From NCBI RefSeq assembly GCF_000820045.1, contig NZ_CDBJ01000067.1, positions 1-35,250 on the forward strand: a DNA stretch of 35,250 bases. Direction: 5' to 3'. The stretch comes from Aeromonas rivuli. Its GTDB lineage: Bacteria > Pseudomonadota > Gammaproteobacteria > Enterobacterales > Aeromonadaceae. The notes beneath the pieces are model-generated. The model was given only the letters and a program-made list of their open reading frames with translations, had not been told where the DNA came from and made no database searches. The position numbers were made by a program, and so were the translations under genes. Positions 24,206 to 30,727 of the stretch are shown here, in pieces. Positions within the stretch are counted from its first letter, which is position 1; every line of letters starts with the position of its first letter.

Positions 24206-24227
24206 GGTGAGAGTGACGGATTTCGCC
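24206..24227 (-). promoter_or_regulatory. Putative late promoter P_lys activator site (repeat copy)
   Basis: Identical over 22 bp to 16377-16398 upstream of I and one mismatch from 3716-3737. It lies 54 bp before the lysozyme ATG and immediately after a terminator, the position where Mu's C-activated Plys sits. The bound activator would be the Mor/C-family protein encoded at 24689-25159. Confidence 0.65.
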
Positions 24228-24234
24228 ATAAAAT

Positions 24235-24260
24235 AACAAAGGGCCCGCAGGCCCTTTGTT
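24235..24260 (-). terminator. Rho-independent terminator before lys
   Basis: Perfect 11-bp arms AACAAAGGGCC and GGCCCTTTGTT with a 4-nt loop, followed on the minus strand by ATTTTAT. It closes the Mor/C plus exported-protein transcript and insulates it from the late lys promoter just downstream. Confidence 0.85.
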
Positions 24261-24272
24261 GGATATTCGTTT

Positions 24273-24677
24273 TTACTTTATTAAGTAATGGCCTGACATC
24301 GTGCCGTTAATACCACAGAAGTCCAATGACGCTTGTTTGCCGTCAATTATTACGCCTTTACTATCACCGGTTGCCACATAGAAATGATGGGTCTGGGTAT
24401 TGGTATCGTGCACTGAGAATGCAACATCTGTTTTCCAAGCATATTGATCAAATCGCCAGCTAGTGAAGTAACTTCCTGATTCGATTTCTCCGTGATTGTA
24501 AGTGGCCTCAATTTTATCCACTCCCCACCCATCGCGCACCGTAGGGCAGACTTTCACCAGCTTGGCATAGGCCTGCTCGATGATGGCCAGATTGACCTGG
24601 TCACTGTCAGCGATAGTCAGGGACGCGGCAGCCAGTGAACTGCTGAGCAGTAGAGTGGCGATAAACAGAAATTTCAT
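24273..24677 (-). CDS. Exported protein, likely moron
   Basis: A 134-aa protein beginning MKFLFIATLLLSSSLAAASL, a clear signal peptide with an AxA-type cleavage site. The mature part has two cysteines (at 'VKVCPTV' and 'LDFCGIN') that could form a disulfide in the periplasm. GGAGG lies six bases before this ATG; four upstream codons are possible but lack it. Base composition is more AT-rich than the neighbours, and it is followed at once by a terminator. Mu has no such gene between C and lys. I recognise no family. Confidence 0.8.
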   Translation of the reverse strand: MKFLFIATLLLSSSLAAASLTIADSDQVNLAIIEQAYAKLVKVCPTVRDGWGVDKIEATYNHGEIESGSYFTSWRFDQYAWKTDVAFSVHDTNTQTHHFYVATGDSKGVIIDGKQASLDFCGINGTMSGHYLIK

Positions 24678-24688
24678 TTCGTCCTCCA

Positions 24689-25159
24689 TTAATAAAGTCG
24701 CCCGTGCTTTCTGGTTTGGCCCTGAGCAGCTTGCTCGGTACCGGCGAACAAGTCCCGCTGTCTGGCACGGGATTCCAGCTTACGCATCCTGGCCAGGATG
24801 TACTGGATCTCGCGCATCGATACCTTGAACTGGCGGGACAACTCGAAGGTGTTGTTGCCGGTGAAGGCCTTCCAGACCAGCATGGAGCGCAGCATCACTT
24901 CGATGCTCTTGCCCTTGGGCAGGTAGAAACGGGCACCGCCGAAGTTGGTGCAGATGGCAGACAGCAGCAGCACCGATAGCTCATCTGCATGCCGGTGCTT
25001 ATCGATGGTGCGCTCTATCAGGCTATAGAGATCGCGCAGCGTCTCCGGCCAGCCATATTCAGCTTCTTCATCCAGCAACCGGTCTAGCTGGGTGCTGATC
25101 TCCGATTTACCTACCGCCTCACCGAACATGTCGATCTGTTCTTCTTGTTTGTCACTCAT
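24689..25159 (-). CDS. Mor/C family middle-late transcription activator
   Basis: A 156-aa activator. The central 'GGARFYLPKGKSIEVMLRS' is the conserved dimerisation strand of Mu Mor and C, and 'FTGNNTFELSRQFKVSMREIQYILARM' (shown in part) is the C-terminal helix-turn-helix. It is the only Mor/C gene seen, whereas Mu has both, so one protein may do the combined job. It should bind the repeats upstream of lys and I. The ATG at 25159 is preferred to GTG at 25165, with AGGG seven bases upstream. A 10-bp palindrome lies just before the gene. Confidence 0.9.
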   Translation of the reverse strand: MSDKQEEQIDMFGEAVGKSEISTQLDRLLDEEAEYGWPETLRDLYSLIERTIDKHRHADELSVLLLSAICTNFGGARFYLPKGKSIEVMLRSMLVWKAFTGNNTFELSRQFKVSMREIQYILARMRKLESRARQRDLFAGTEQAAQGQTRKHGRLY

Positions 25160-25181
25160 GGCCACGCCCTCCCAAATAGCA

Positions 25182-25207
25182 CAATACCCAGCACTGGCTG
25201 GGTATTG
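25182..25207. promoter_or_regulatory. Perfect palindrome upstream of mor/C
   Basis: Arms CAATACCCAG and CTGGGTATTG (10 bp each) with a 6-bp centre lie 23 bp upstream of the Mor/C ATG. No T-run follows on either strand, so an operator for a dimeric regulator (middle promoter control) is as likely as a terminator of the early operon. Confidence 0.55.
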
Positions 25208-25253
25208 AGATCATAACTCAGTGGATCGGGCTGCCCAATTCTAGGGCCTGCCG

Positions 25254-25724
25254 CTACTCAAGATGAACGATGAACTGCACTTTGTCGTTGCTGTACCAAC
25301 TCACACGATAGGGTTGGATACGTTCTGCCACCGTAGCATTGCACAGACGAACGGCTCCGAAGTCTTCACTTTCAGGTCGTTGCGCCGGGTTGGCAATCAC
25401 CATACCGTTCAGCAACTTGCTCAGTACCTCGACCACTTCTGGTGTATCACAAGCGGGTAGAGCTTCCTTGTTCATTGTGTTGAAGGTAAAGCCACCAACC
25501 AGTACCACTACCGCGACCAAGCCGATCCAGCGGTTGCTTGCGGCTGGCTGCTGCTCTGCTGGTTCCAGCTTGTTGCGCTTGTAGAGGTAGTAAGGCAGCG
25601 CGATAAACCAGATCACTGCCACGAACACCGCCCAGCCAGCCGGATTGCGGGCCCCCTTCTTGTACGAATCGAACAGCACCCAGACCGCGCAGGCCAGCAC
25701 CACCAAACCAATCAATAACGTCAT
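25254..25724 (-). CDS. Membrane protein of unknown function
   Basis: A 156-aa protein with three predicted membrane helices: 'TLLIGLVVLACAVWVLF', 'GWAVFVAVIWFIALPYYLY' and 'WIGLVAVVVLVGGFTF', then a soluble C-terminal domain of about 70 residues with two cysteines. The ATG at 25724 follows GGAGG; the ORF's longer start does not. It lies between GemA and Mor/C in the early-middle region. Membrane proteins here in other phages can block superinfection, but nothing in the sequence proves that. Confidence 0.75.
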   Translation of the reverse strand: MTLLIGLVVLACAVWVLFDSYKKGARNPAGWAVFVAVIWFIALPYYLYKRNKLEPAEQQPAASNRWIGLVAVVVLVGGFTFNTMNKEALPACDTPEVVEVLSKLLNGMVIANPAQRPESEDFGAVRLCNATVAERIQPYRVSWYSNDKVQFIVHLE

Positions 25725-25747
25725 ATCGCCTCCAAAATAAAGGCCCA

Positions 25748-26380
25748 TTATTGGGCCTTGTTGTTCAATTCGTCTATGGCCTTGTTTCCATCCAGAACCA
25801 TTATCCTCGGTGGCCGCCTACCCGGATTTTCATAGGCATCACGGATCAAGTCATAACCTGGCTTGGCATCGTGGCGATAGCTGAGCGTATCAGGAACTGG
25901 ATCCCCGCGCTCGATGATGGCATCTGTCATCAGCCGAACGTGCCATTTCTTGAGCGACTCCAGCACCCGCGATGCTTGGGCAGAGGTCAACCATTCCAGG
26001 CTGGCCACCCCGGCGCCATTGTTATGGGTGGTCGTGATGCGCTTGGCATAGCTGGCCAGGGCATCCTCTGAGCCATCGCGCACAAAGCCATCTTGGGCCA
26101 TGGTGATCCAGATGGCGCGCAGCTTGCGCACCTCCGGCGCTTTCACCCTGGCGTGACTGGGGGGCGACATCTGTCGCCCCTTGGCTGGGGACTTGGCCTT
26201 GGGCTTGAACCCGATCCCCTTCATGGCGGTCAGCACTGCCTCAAGCTGCGCGGCCTTGAGCCCTTTGGCGCTGCGCTGACCGGTCACCCCTTCGAGCAAG
26301 GCGCGATAATCTTCTTCATCCAGGCTCAGGTCACGGCGGCCAATCTGCACCAGTTGCAGCAGGCGTTTGGCATCATTCAT
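25748..26380 (-). CDS. gemA: GemA-like regulatory protein (Mu gp16)
   Basis: A 210-aa GemA family protein. 'LLQLVQIGRRDLSLDEEDYR' and 'LLEGVTGQRSAKGL' are the N-terminal family motif; 'KLRAIWITMAQDGFVRDGSEDALASY' (in part) is the second. Mu GemA modulates host gene expression and DNA supercoiling during infection. The ATG at 26380 has GGAG six bases upstream and overlaps the preceding stop by 8 bp; the longer frame is not used. Confidence 0.9.
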   Translation of the reverse strand: MNDAKRLLQLVQIGRRDLSLDEEDYRALLEGVTGQRSAKGLKAAQLEAVLTAMKGIGFKPKAKSPAKGRQMSPPSHARVKAPEVRKLRAIWITMAQDGFVRDGSEDALASYAKRITTTHNNGAGVASLEWLTSAQASRVLESLKKWHVRLMTDAIIERGDPVPDTLSYRHDAKPGYDLIRDAYENPGRRPPRIMVLDGNKAIDELNNKAQ

Positions 26381-26621
26381 CTTCTTCTCCTTCATCTGCC
26401 TCGCTGAGCGTGGCGACATAGATTTTATTGGTCTTTGGCGGGGTGCCTTCCCGCCAGCGGGGGACGGTGCTATCAAGCCAGGCCATGGCATGGTCATCGG
26501 CCTGGGCTTCCAGTTCGCGCAGCGCCTGCTTGCTCATCCCTTTGGTTTTGCGTTTGGGGTAGCAGGGGTGATTTGCCTTGATGTAGTTCACCATCCTGCG
26601 CTGATAGCGGGTCATCACCAT
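26373..26621 (-). CDS. Hypothetical 82-aa protein before gemA
   Basis: Starting at the ATG at 26621 (AGAGGA upstream) the product is MVMTRYQRRMVNYIKANHPC, then a basic patch (YPKRKTKG), and an acidic C-terminus (EADEGEEDE). I recognise no domain. It overlaps the upstream zinc-finger frame by 128 bp and gemA by 8 bp. Confidence 0.6.
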   Translation of the reverse strand: MVMTRYQRRMVNYIKANHPCYPKRKTKGMSKQALRELEAQADDHAMAWLDSTVPRWREGTPPKTNKIYVATLSEADEGEEDE

Positions 26622-26841
26622 GGCGATATTTCCTCTTTCTCTGCGCGTTACCTTCGCTTTCACAGGCCTTGCAGTAGTGTTGCAAGCCATCTGGTGCATT
26701 GTGGTGATTGCGCACAGACCAGAAGGCGGTGTCTTGCGGCCAGTATTCCTGGCACCCGGTACAGAGCTTTTCCAGCCCCATTTCAGGATCGAGGCGGGCC
26801 TTGCCGCTGGTGAGGCGCTTTTCCAGCAGACCCTGCCTCAT
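26494..26841 (-). CDS. Small zinc-finger protein
   Basis: Residues ~29-65 hold 'LCTGCQEYWP' and 'HYCKACESEGN', a CxxC...CxxC zinc ribbon similar to those of phage HNH-like or recombination-associated small proteins. The start is the ATG at 26841 within a TGATG overlap; an ATG eight codons earlier is possible. The last ~40 residues, after 'QRKRKY', overlap the next gene and look like unconstrained sequence, so the functional protein may be shorter or the 3' end mutated. Confidence 0.6.
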   Translation of the reverse strand: MRQGLLEKRLTSGKARLDPEMGLEKLCTGCQEYWPQDTAFWSVRNHHNAPDGLQHYCKACESEGNAQRKRKYRHGDDPLSAQDGELHQGKSPLLPQTQNQRDEQAGAARTGSPGR

Positions 26842-27077
26842 CAGTGGGGTGTATTCACCGTGCATGGCTCACTCCTCGATTGCTGGTGCAACTCGGCCCG
26901 CAGTTCCTCTTCATAGCGCCGGGCTTCCCCCGCCAGCGCCATGGCCCCGTGTGCTGTCGCCCTGGTTGCGAAGGCCGCGTACCGTCGCATGGCCAGGATC
27001 TTTTCCTGGTAGCTGTGGGCGGTACACGCGCCCCCGCACAGCTTGGTCAATTCGATACTCAACTCACCGTTTGTCAT
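26841..27077 (-). CDS. Hypothetical 78-aa early protein
   Basis: MTNGELSIELTKLCGGACTA with two early cysteines, followed by an Ala/Arg-rich helix and ending PCTVNTPH. No family recognised. AGAGGG lies seven bases before the ATG. Stop and next start overlap (TGATG). Confidence 0.6.
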   Translation of the reverse strand: MTNGELSIELTKLCGGACTAHSYQEKILAMRRYAAFATRATAHGAMALAGEARRYEEELRAELHQQSRSEPCTVNTPH

Positions 27078-27133
27078 CGTCGATCCCTCTATGGGTTATC
27101 GTGAATGACCGGGCCCGGTCGGCTGCTCATCAG

Positions 27134-27175
27134 TGCCTGGCAACCACGCCAGGCAGACGGGGGAATAGCCCCCGT
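27134..27175. other. Two adjacent hairpins in a 111-bp intergenic gap
   Basis: TGCCTGGC/GCCAGGCA (27134-27155) and ACGGGGG/CCCCCGT (27157-27175) sit side by side between two early genes. On the plus strand the second is followed by a short TTT only. They could attenuate early-operon transcription on the minus strand; no T-run is present in that direction. Confidence 0.5.
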
Positions 27176-27188
27176 TTCGCGTTTACCC

Positions 27189-27389
27189 TTAACTCAGTTC
27201 CCATGCGGCTAGAATCTTGTCTCCCTCGTATTGCAACACCGGCTTACCAAAGTCGCGGCCACACTCCCAGGTGTGGTATTCATCGCCAATTTTGAATGCC
27301 AGCATCCACACAACATCCCCTTCACTATCCCAGTTACTCAAAAGCTTGATGGTGTGTGTCGGGTTCTCAGGCACGTTCATAGCCATCAT
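27189..27389 (-). CDS. Hypothetical 66-aa early protein
   Basis: MMAMNVPENPTHTIKLLSNW, then a tryptophan-containing stretch that looks like a small β-fold ('DVVWMLAFKIGDEYHTWECG'). AAGGAG lies five bases before the ATG. No family recognised. Confidence 0.65.
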   Translation of the reverse strand: MMAMNVPENPTHTIKLLSNWDSEGDVVWMLAFKIGDEYHTWECGRDFGKPVLQYEGDKILAAWELS

Positions 27390-27399
27390 CGTTACTCCT

Positions 27400-27612
27400 T
27401 TAATTCCTGAGCGCTTTCCGCGCCTTGTTGACGATGGCTGTCAGCATGGCCAGCCGGGATTTCTGGCCATCGGGACCGCGATGCTCGTTGATGTAGTCGA
27501 TGGTCGCAGTGGCATCTGCCAGCGCCCGGGCCGGATCGTTGGCCAGGGTGCATTCCAGGCTGCTCTTGGCATCGGTCACGCTGGTGTGGGTCAGCTCAAT
27601 CGCAATGATCAT
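27400..27612 (-). CDS. Hypothetical 70-aa early protein
   Basis: A helical protein (MIIAIELTHTSVTDAKSSLE, later 'LAMLTAIVNKARKALRN'). AAGGAG is eight bases before the ATG. Lies between a 32-aa membrane gene and the 66-aa gene. No family recognised. Confidence 0.65.
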   Translation of the reverse strand: MIIAIELTHTSVTDAKSSLECTLANDPARALADATATIDYINEHRGPDGQKSRLAMLTAIVNKARKALRN

Positions 27613-27622
27613 GACGTGCTCC

Positions 27623-27721
27623 TTATCGGATAATCAGGTAGATGGTGAGGGCGGCAGAGGGCAACAGCAGAGCCCAATACAGCGCCACGGCAATCAGTAA
27701 GGTGCGGGGCTTGATGCTCAT
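27623..27721 (-). CDS. Tiny membrane protein, 32 aa
   Basis: The longer frame is antisense-like; the credible start is the ATG at 27721 in an ATGA overlap with the preceding gene. The product is a basic N-terminus plus one transmembrane helix (LLIAVALYWALLLPSAALTI). Coupling to the upstream gene argues that it is real; function unknown. Confidence 0.5.
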   Translation of the reverse strand: MSIKPRTLLIAVALYWALLLPSAALTIYLIIR

Positions 27722-28182
27722 GCGGTCACCTCTTTCAGCTCGCTGACCAGCTCCAACCCTTCGATCTTCTTGAACTGGCGCACCAGTGCGGTGCTGCTGC
27801 CGAAGTAGGGGATAAGGTAGGTCCACCCTGCTTTTTCTGGGGCTTCGCCAAACATCTCCTTCATGCGCTTGGCGCCAAGACTGCGTTTATGCTTGGCCAT
27901 AGTTTCAAGTTGTTTTTTGCTATACATGGCCTTGAACTTGTGGAAGAAAACCTGCTTTACCACCTGGTTCATAAACTCGTCTGCAGGGTCTATCTCACTC
28001 AGTTCTTTGGACCATTCTGACTTGATGACTTCATCGATATACACCGCCAGTACCGTGGTACTTTCGCTCTTACGCGCCCTGGTAATGTTTATCTTGTGCC
28101 CGTGCAGATTGAATGTGAGTTGCACCCAACTGCCTTTCAGCTCGGCCGCGATTGCCTGCCACTGTTCCTTGCTGATAGTCAT
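27718..28182 (-). CDS. Conserved hypothetical early protein, 154 aa
   Basis: MTISKEQWQAIAAELKGSWV opens a soluble protein with a β-rich N-terminal part ('VQLTFNLHGHKINITRAR') and a basic central region ('KHKRSLGAKRMKEM'). The start at 28182 makes an ATGA overlap with the ANR-like gene. No domain recognised. Confidence 0.7.
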   Translation of the reverse strand: MTISKEQWQAIAAELKGSWVQLTFNLHGHKINITRARKSESTTVLAVYIDEVIKSEWSKELSEIDPADEFMNQVVKQVFFHKFKAMYSKKQLETMAKHKRSLGAKRMKEMFGEAPEKAGWTYLIPYFGSSTALVRQFKKIEGLELVSELKEVTA

Positions 28183-28424
28183 CACGCCTCCCGCTTGCCG
28201 AAACGGTGGATGCAGGTGCAGCAGAGATTGACGCGGCCCTTTGCCCACTCCCTATTCAATGCGTTCTTGGCCACCATCAAGGCTGCCTTCCACAGATCCA
28301 GGGCGGCGATATAGCGGCCCTCGCGCTCCAGTTCGGCGGCGCGGGTGGCCAGCGCCATGTAGCCGTTCGGCTTATTTTCGATTTGGTGGGTGAGTTGGTC
28401 ACCCTTTAAAGCCGCATTATTCAT
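28182..28424 (-). CDS. ANR-like transcriptional regulator
   Basis: An 80-aa protein starting MNNAALKGDQL. The region 'LATRAAELEREGRYIAALDL' followed by 'WKAALMVAKNALNREWAKGR' and a Cys pair fits the ANR (AraC negative regulator) pattern 'A..AE..g.y..Aa..W..A......NR.W...R...C'. ANR proteins bind AraC-type activators and dampen host virulence regulons. The start is the ATG at 28424; the larger frame is antisense-like. Assignment by pattern only. Confidence 0.55.
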   Translation of the reverse strand: MNNAALKGDQLTHQIENKPNGYMALATRAAELEREGRYIAALDLWKAALMVAKNALNREWAKGRVNLCCTCIHRFGKREA

Positions 28425-28701
28425 GGTGTAACTCCTGTTTAAATTCGGTTTGGTGCTTGTCGTAAACGGTGACGATGTAGCGTTTTTCCAAGATGAAATA
28501 GGCATGGTCACATTCGAGGATCCGGCGCGGGCTCCATCCCGCCTCGCGCTGCCGGATCCGCCGCAGCTGTCGTTTGCTTGGGCGCCACGCCCTAGAGAGG
28601 GCGCCCAGCATCTCCAGTTCGCTGCGGCCGGTACGCTCAACCCAGCGCTCGAAGGCGTGGCGGGTGAGGTACAGCGGGCCATAGCGGGTTTCAAACTCCA
28701 T
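28417..28701 (-). CDS. Hypothetical 94-aa early protein
   Basis: From the ATG at 28701 the product begins MEFETRYGPLYLTRHAFERW and contains 'ERTGRSELEMLGAL', 'RIRQREAGWSPRRILECDHAYFIL' (in part). The compact histidine/arginine-rich fold recalls small phage regulators, but I recognise no family. It overlaps the upstream gene by 11 bp and the ANR-like gene by 8 bp. Confidence 0.65.
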   Translation of the reverse strand: MEFETRYGPLYLTRHAFERWVERTGRSELEMLGALSRAWRPSKRQLRRIRQREAGWSPRRILECDHAYFILEKRYIVTVYDKHQTEFKQELHHE

Positions 28702-28918
28702 CAGCAGTAAGGCCAGCTTTTCCCCGCAGCCATGCCTTGGCCTTTTCGATCGCGTGTTCTTCTGACTCACCAGTCACGGGAAGCCATACATCACCGACCT
28801 TCGCTTGCATCACCAGATCCAAATCAGCGATGTTGATTCCGGCAGTTATTTCCTGGGTCAACAGATAGGCTGCTTTCTCTTGAACCGACCCCAACTGGCT
28901 GTAGTGAAACTTGTCCAT
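28691..28918 (-). CDS. Hypothetical 75-aa early protein
   Basis: MDKFHYSQLGSVQEKAAYLL, then a short β segment 'VMQAKVGDVWLPVTGE' and a helix 'EEHAIEKAKAWLRGKAG'. GAGG lies eight bases before the ATG at 28918, better placed than for the ATG at 28924. No family recognised. Confidence 0.65.
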   Translation of the reverse strand: MDKFHYSQLGSVQEKAAYLLTQEITAGINIADLDLVMQAKVGDVWLPVTGESEEHAIEKAKAWLRGKAGLTADGV

Positions 28919-28928
28919 GTTCATGTCC

Positions 28929-29537
28929 TCACAGCTTCGACCAGTCGATGACGATGGCCTTGTAGGCCCCGGTGCCGGTCTTTTCGTAGAACCGGATGTA
29001 CTCGGCCTTGCCGACCACGGTGATGGCGTCGGCGATGGCCTTCATGGCCTCCTGCCATTCGGCATCCTTGATGTCGAGCTTGCGCAGGCTGAGCACCTGG
29101 TTGACGTCCACATGGCCGCCCTTGTTGACGCGGAAGGCGTGATCCACCAGGGCGCGGATCTCGCTGCTGCTGCCCTCGCTCCAGCGGCCGATGCAGCCGT
29201 CGATCAGGGTCTTGGCGGTCTGCAAGCGTTCGTCGAATTTGCGGTGCTCGCCGATGGCTCGCACCACCTGGAAGCGGCCATCAAAACTGGTGAGGGTGAC
29301 GTTGCCCTTGGTGCCGCCGTACTGCACGCCGTACTCGGCGGCCGACAGATCCATGAAGGCTTCGATCTCCTGGGCGATGCTGGCCTTGCGGGCCAGCAGA
29401 CGCAGCTGCTCTTCGTGTGCCTCGTTGCACAGGCGAGTCACCAGGTCATCGCGCAGCAGGTCGAGCGGGGCAATCAGGGACTCCGGTACGAAGTGGCCCA
29501 GGGCGTTCTTGCGCAGGTTGTTGGGTTGGGTGGTCAT
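28929..29537 (-). CDS. DUF3164 family protein
   Basis: A 202-aa protein of the DUF3164 family common in the early operon of Mu-like phages (sometimes mislabelled sulfate transporter). Recognisable parts: 'LRKNALGHFVPESLI', 'YGGTKGNVTLTSFDGRFQV' and 'LDIKDAEWQEAMKAIADAI'. Function unknown; the early position suggests DNA metabolism or host takeover. AGGA lies upstream of the ATG. Confidence 0.9.
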   Translation of the reverse strand: MTTQPNNLRKNALGHFVPESLIAPLDLLRDDLVTRLCNEAHEEQLRLLARKASIAQEIEAFMDLSAAEYGVQYGGTKGNVTLTSFDGRFQVVRAIGEHRKFDERLQTAKTLIDGCIGRWSEGSSSEIRALVDHAFRVNKGGHVDVNQVLSLRKLDIKDAEWQEAMKAIADAITVVGKAEYIRFYEKTGTGAYKAIVIDWSKL

Positions 29538-29559
29538 TGCTGTTTATCCTTCTAAAAAT

Positions 29560-29727
29560 TTACTTGCTGATTTCTCGAACCATGGCTTCAAGGTCCACGT
29601 CCGCCAGAGGGTTTTGATTGCTGATGCCACCACGTTGGTTAACGTAGAACATCACCCACTCTTCAAATTGCTCATTGGTATGCGATGGGAGCTTGTCCCT
29701 ATCGATACTGATCACTACTAAGGCCAT
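29560..29727 (-). CDS. Small hypothetical protein, 55 aa
   Basis: An ORF of 55 codons filling the gap between two early genes: it begins MALVVISIDRDKLPSHTNEQ, continues 'FEEWVMFYVNQRGGISNQNP' and ends MVREISK then TAA. GGAG lies just upstream of the ATG. Codon-by-codon content looks protein-like (short β strand then helix). No family recognised. Confidence 0.6.
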   Translation of the reverse strand: MALVVISIDRDKLPSHTNEQFEEWVMFYVNQRGGISNQNPLADVDLEAMVREISK

Positions 29728-29736
29728 GGCAGGCTC

Positions 29737-30060
29737 CTACGCCGGAAAACCGGCGGCGCGGTGGTGCAGGTACTCGACGGCGGTCATGTTGCCGGTCAGC
29801 TCGAAGTCGTCCTGCTCGGGTTCGTCATGCCAGTGGACAATGCAGCCACCGAGGCGGGCGACGTAGGCGCGGCGGCGCAGGCCATCCACCTGCTCTTTCA
29901 GCTCGATGGCCCCTTGTTTCAGCTCGGGGCTGGGATAGGCGATCTCGATCATGGGGCGCACCTGGGCGGCTTTGACGGCCAGCACTTGGCAGCCGTTCTT
30001 GCGCAAGTCAGCGATGACACGCTGGGCGATCACGCCGAGGCTGTTGGTTCGAATGTTCAT
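29737..30060 (-). CDS. Hypothetical 107-aa early protein
   Basis: MNIRTNSLGVIAQRVIADLR, followed by 'VRPMIEIAYPSPELKQGAIE' and 'YVARLGGCIVHWHDEPEQDD'. An α/β protein with no family recognised. The ATG overlaps the preceding stop (ATGA). Confidence 0.65.
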   Translation of the reverse strand: MNIRTNSLGVIAQRVIADLRKNGCQVLAVKAAQVRPMIEIAYPSPELKQGAIELKEQVDGLRRRAYVARLGGCIVHWHDEPEQDDFELTGNMTAVEYLHHRAAGFPA

Positions 30061-30278
30061 GCTGTTTCTCCTTGTGAATCACTGTTCAGCGGCGCCCAGA
30101 ACAGGTGCAGGGCGGTTTCGTCATAGCTCTGTGACCATCCCGCGTCGGTCTGGATCACGACTTCTCCATCACAGCGGCTCACCTCACGGCCTTTGCTGCC
30201 ATTCAGCAGGTGGACGTGGGTCCAGTTCTGTTCGGTATGGACGCCGTAGAAGGTCGTCGGTTGGGGGTTGGCGTTCAT
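30057..30278 (-). CDS. Hypothetical 73-aa early protein
   Basis: MNANPQPTTFYGVHTEQNWT with several tryptophans and a probable small β-sheet. Overlaps neighbours by TGATG and ATGA junctions. No family recognised. Confidence 0.6.
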   Translation of the reverse strand: MNANPQPTTFYGVHTEQNWTHVHLLNGSKGREVSRCDGEVVIQTDAGWSQSYDETALHLFWAPLNSDSQGETA

Positions 30279-30724
30279 CAGTCGGCCTCCTTCCAGTTGA
30301 GGATTTCTTCAATCCGGCGCAGTTCTTCTTGGCGCTTATCAACGCCCAGTGGGGAATTAATCACCTTGGCGTTATGCAGACCTGTCTCGACCGGTGTGCG
30401 TAGGTCATGGATCAGAGTTTTGGCTTTGCTGAACTGGGCCTGGAACACTGCGAGACGTTCTTGGAAATGGCGGACCTGAGCCTCAGCATGCTCACGTAGC
30501 TCAATCACTTCTGATGAGAACTCACATAGGTGGAGCAGACCGTGGCGCGGGGATGCTTCCAGATCTTCTGTCGGGATACCTTCGCAGGCATTCACGCAAG
30601 CCACGATGCGACGGGCGTCATGTTCTTCGTCACATTGACAGACATAAAAAACGTCATTCAGCGGGCTATGGGCGGCGACGAATTTACCCACTTTTAACCA
30701 TGGAACTGGCGTGTGTTGACTCAT
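30278..30724 (-). CDS. Hypothetical early protein with common phage N-terminal motif
   Basis: A 148-aa protein. The N-terminal 'TPVPWLKVGKFVAAHSP' and 'DARRIVACVNACEGIPTEDL' form a motif met in many small phage proteins of unknown role. The C-terminal half is a charged coiled coil ('LREHAEAQVRHFQERLAVF', 'KRQEELRRIEEIL'). It lies 3 bp downstream of the B gene. Confidence 0.75.
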   Translation of the reverse strand: MSQHTPVPWLKVGKFVAAHSPLNDVFYVCQCDEEHDARRIVACVNACEGIPTEDLEASPRHGLLHLCEFSSEVIELREHAEAQVRHFQERLAVFQAQFSKAKTLIHDLRTPVETGLHNAKVINSPLGVDKRQEELRRIEEILNWKEAD

Positions 30725-30727
30725 GGC

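Noticed and set aside
24153..24239. N-terminal extension of lysozyme to 24239
   Set aside because: These codons overlap the terminator arm and promoter repeat, and the catalytic spacing from the ATG at 24152 already matches T4 lysozyme.
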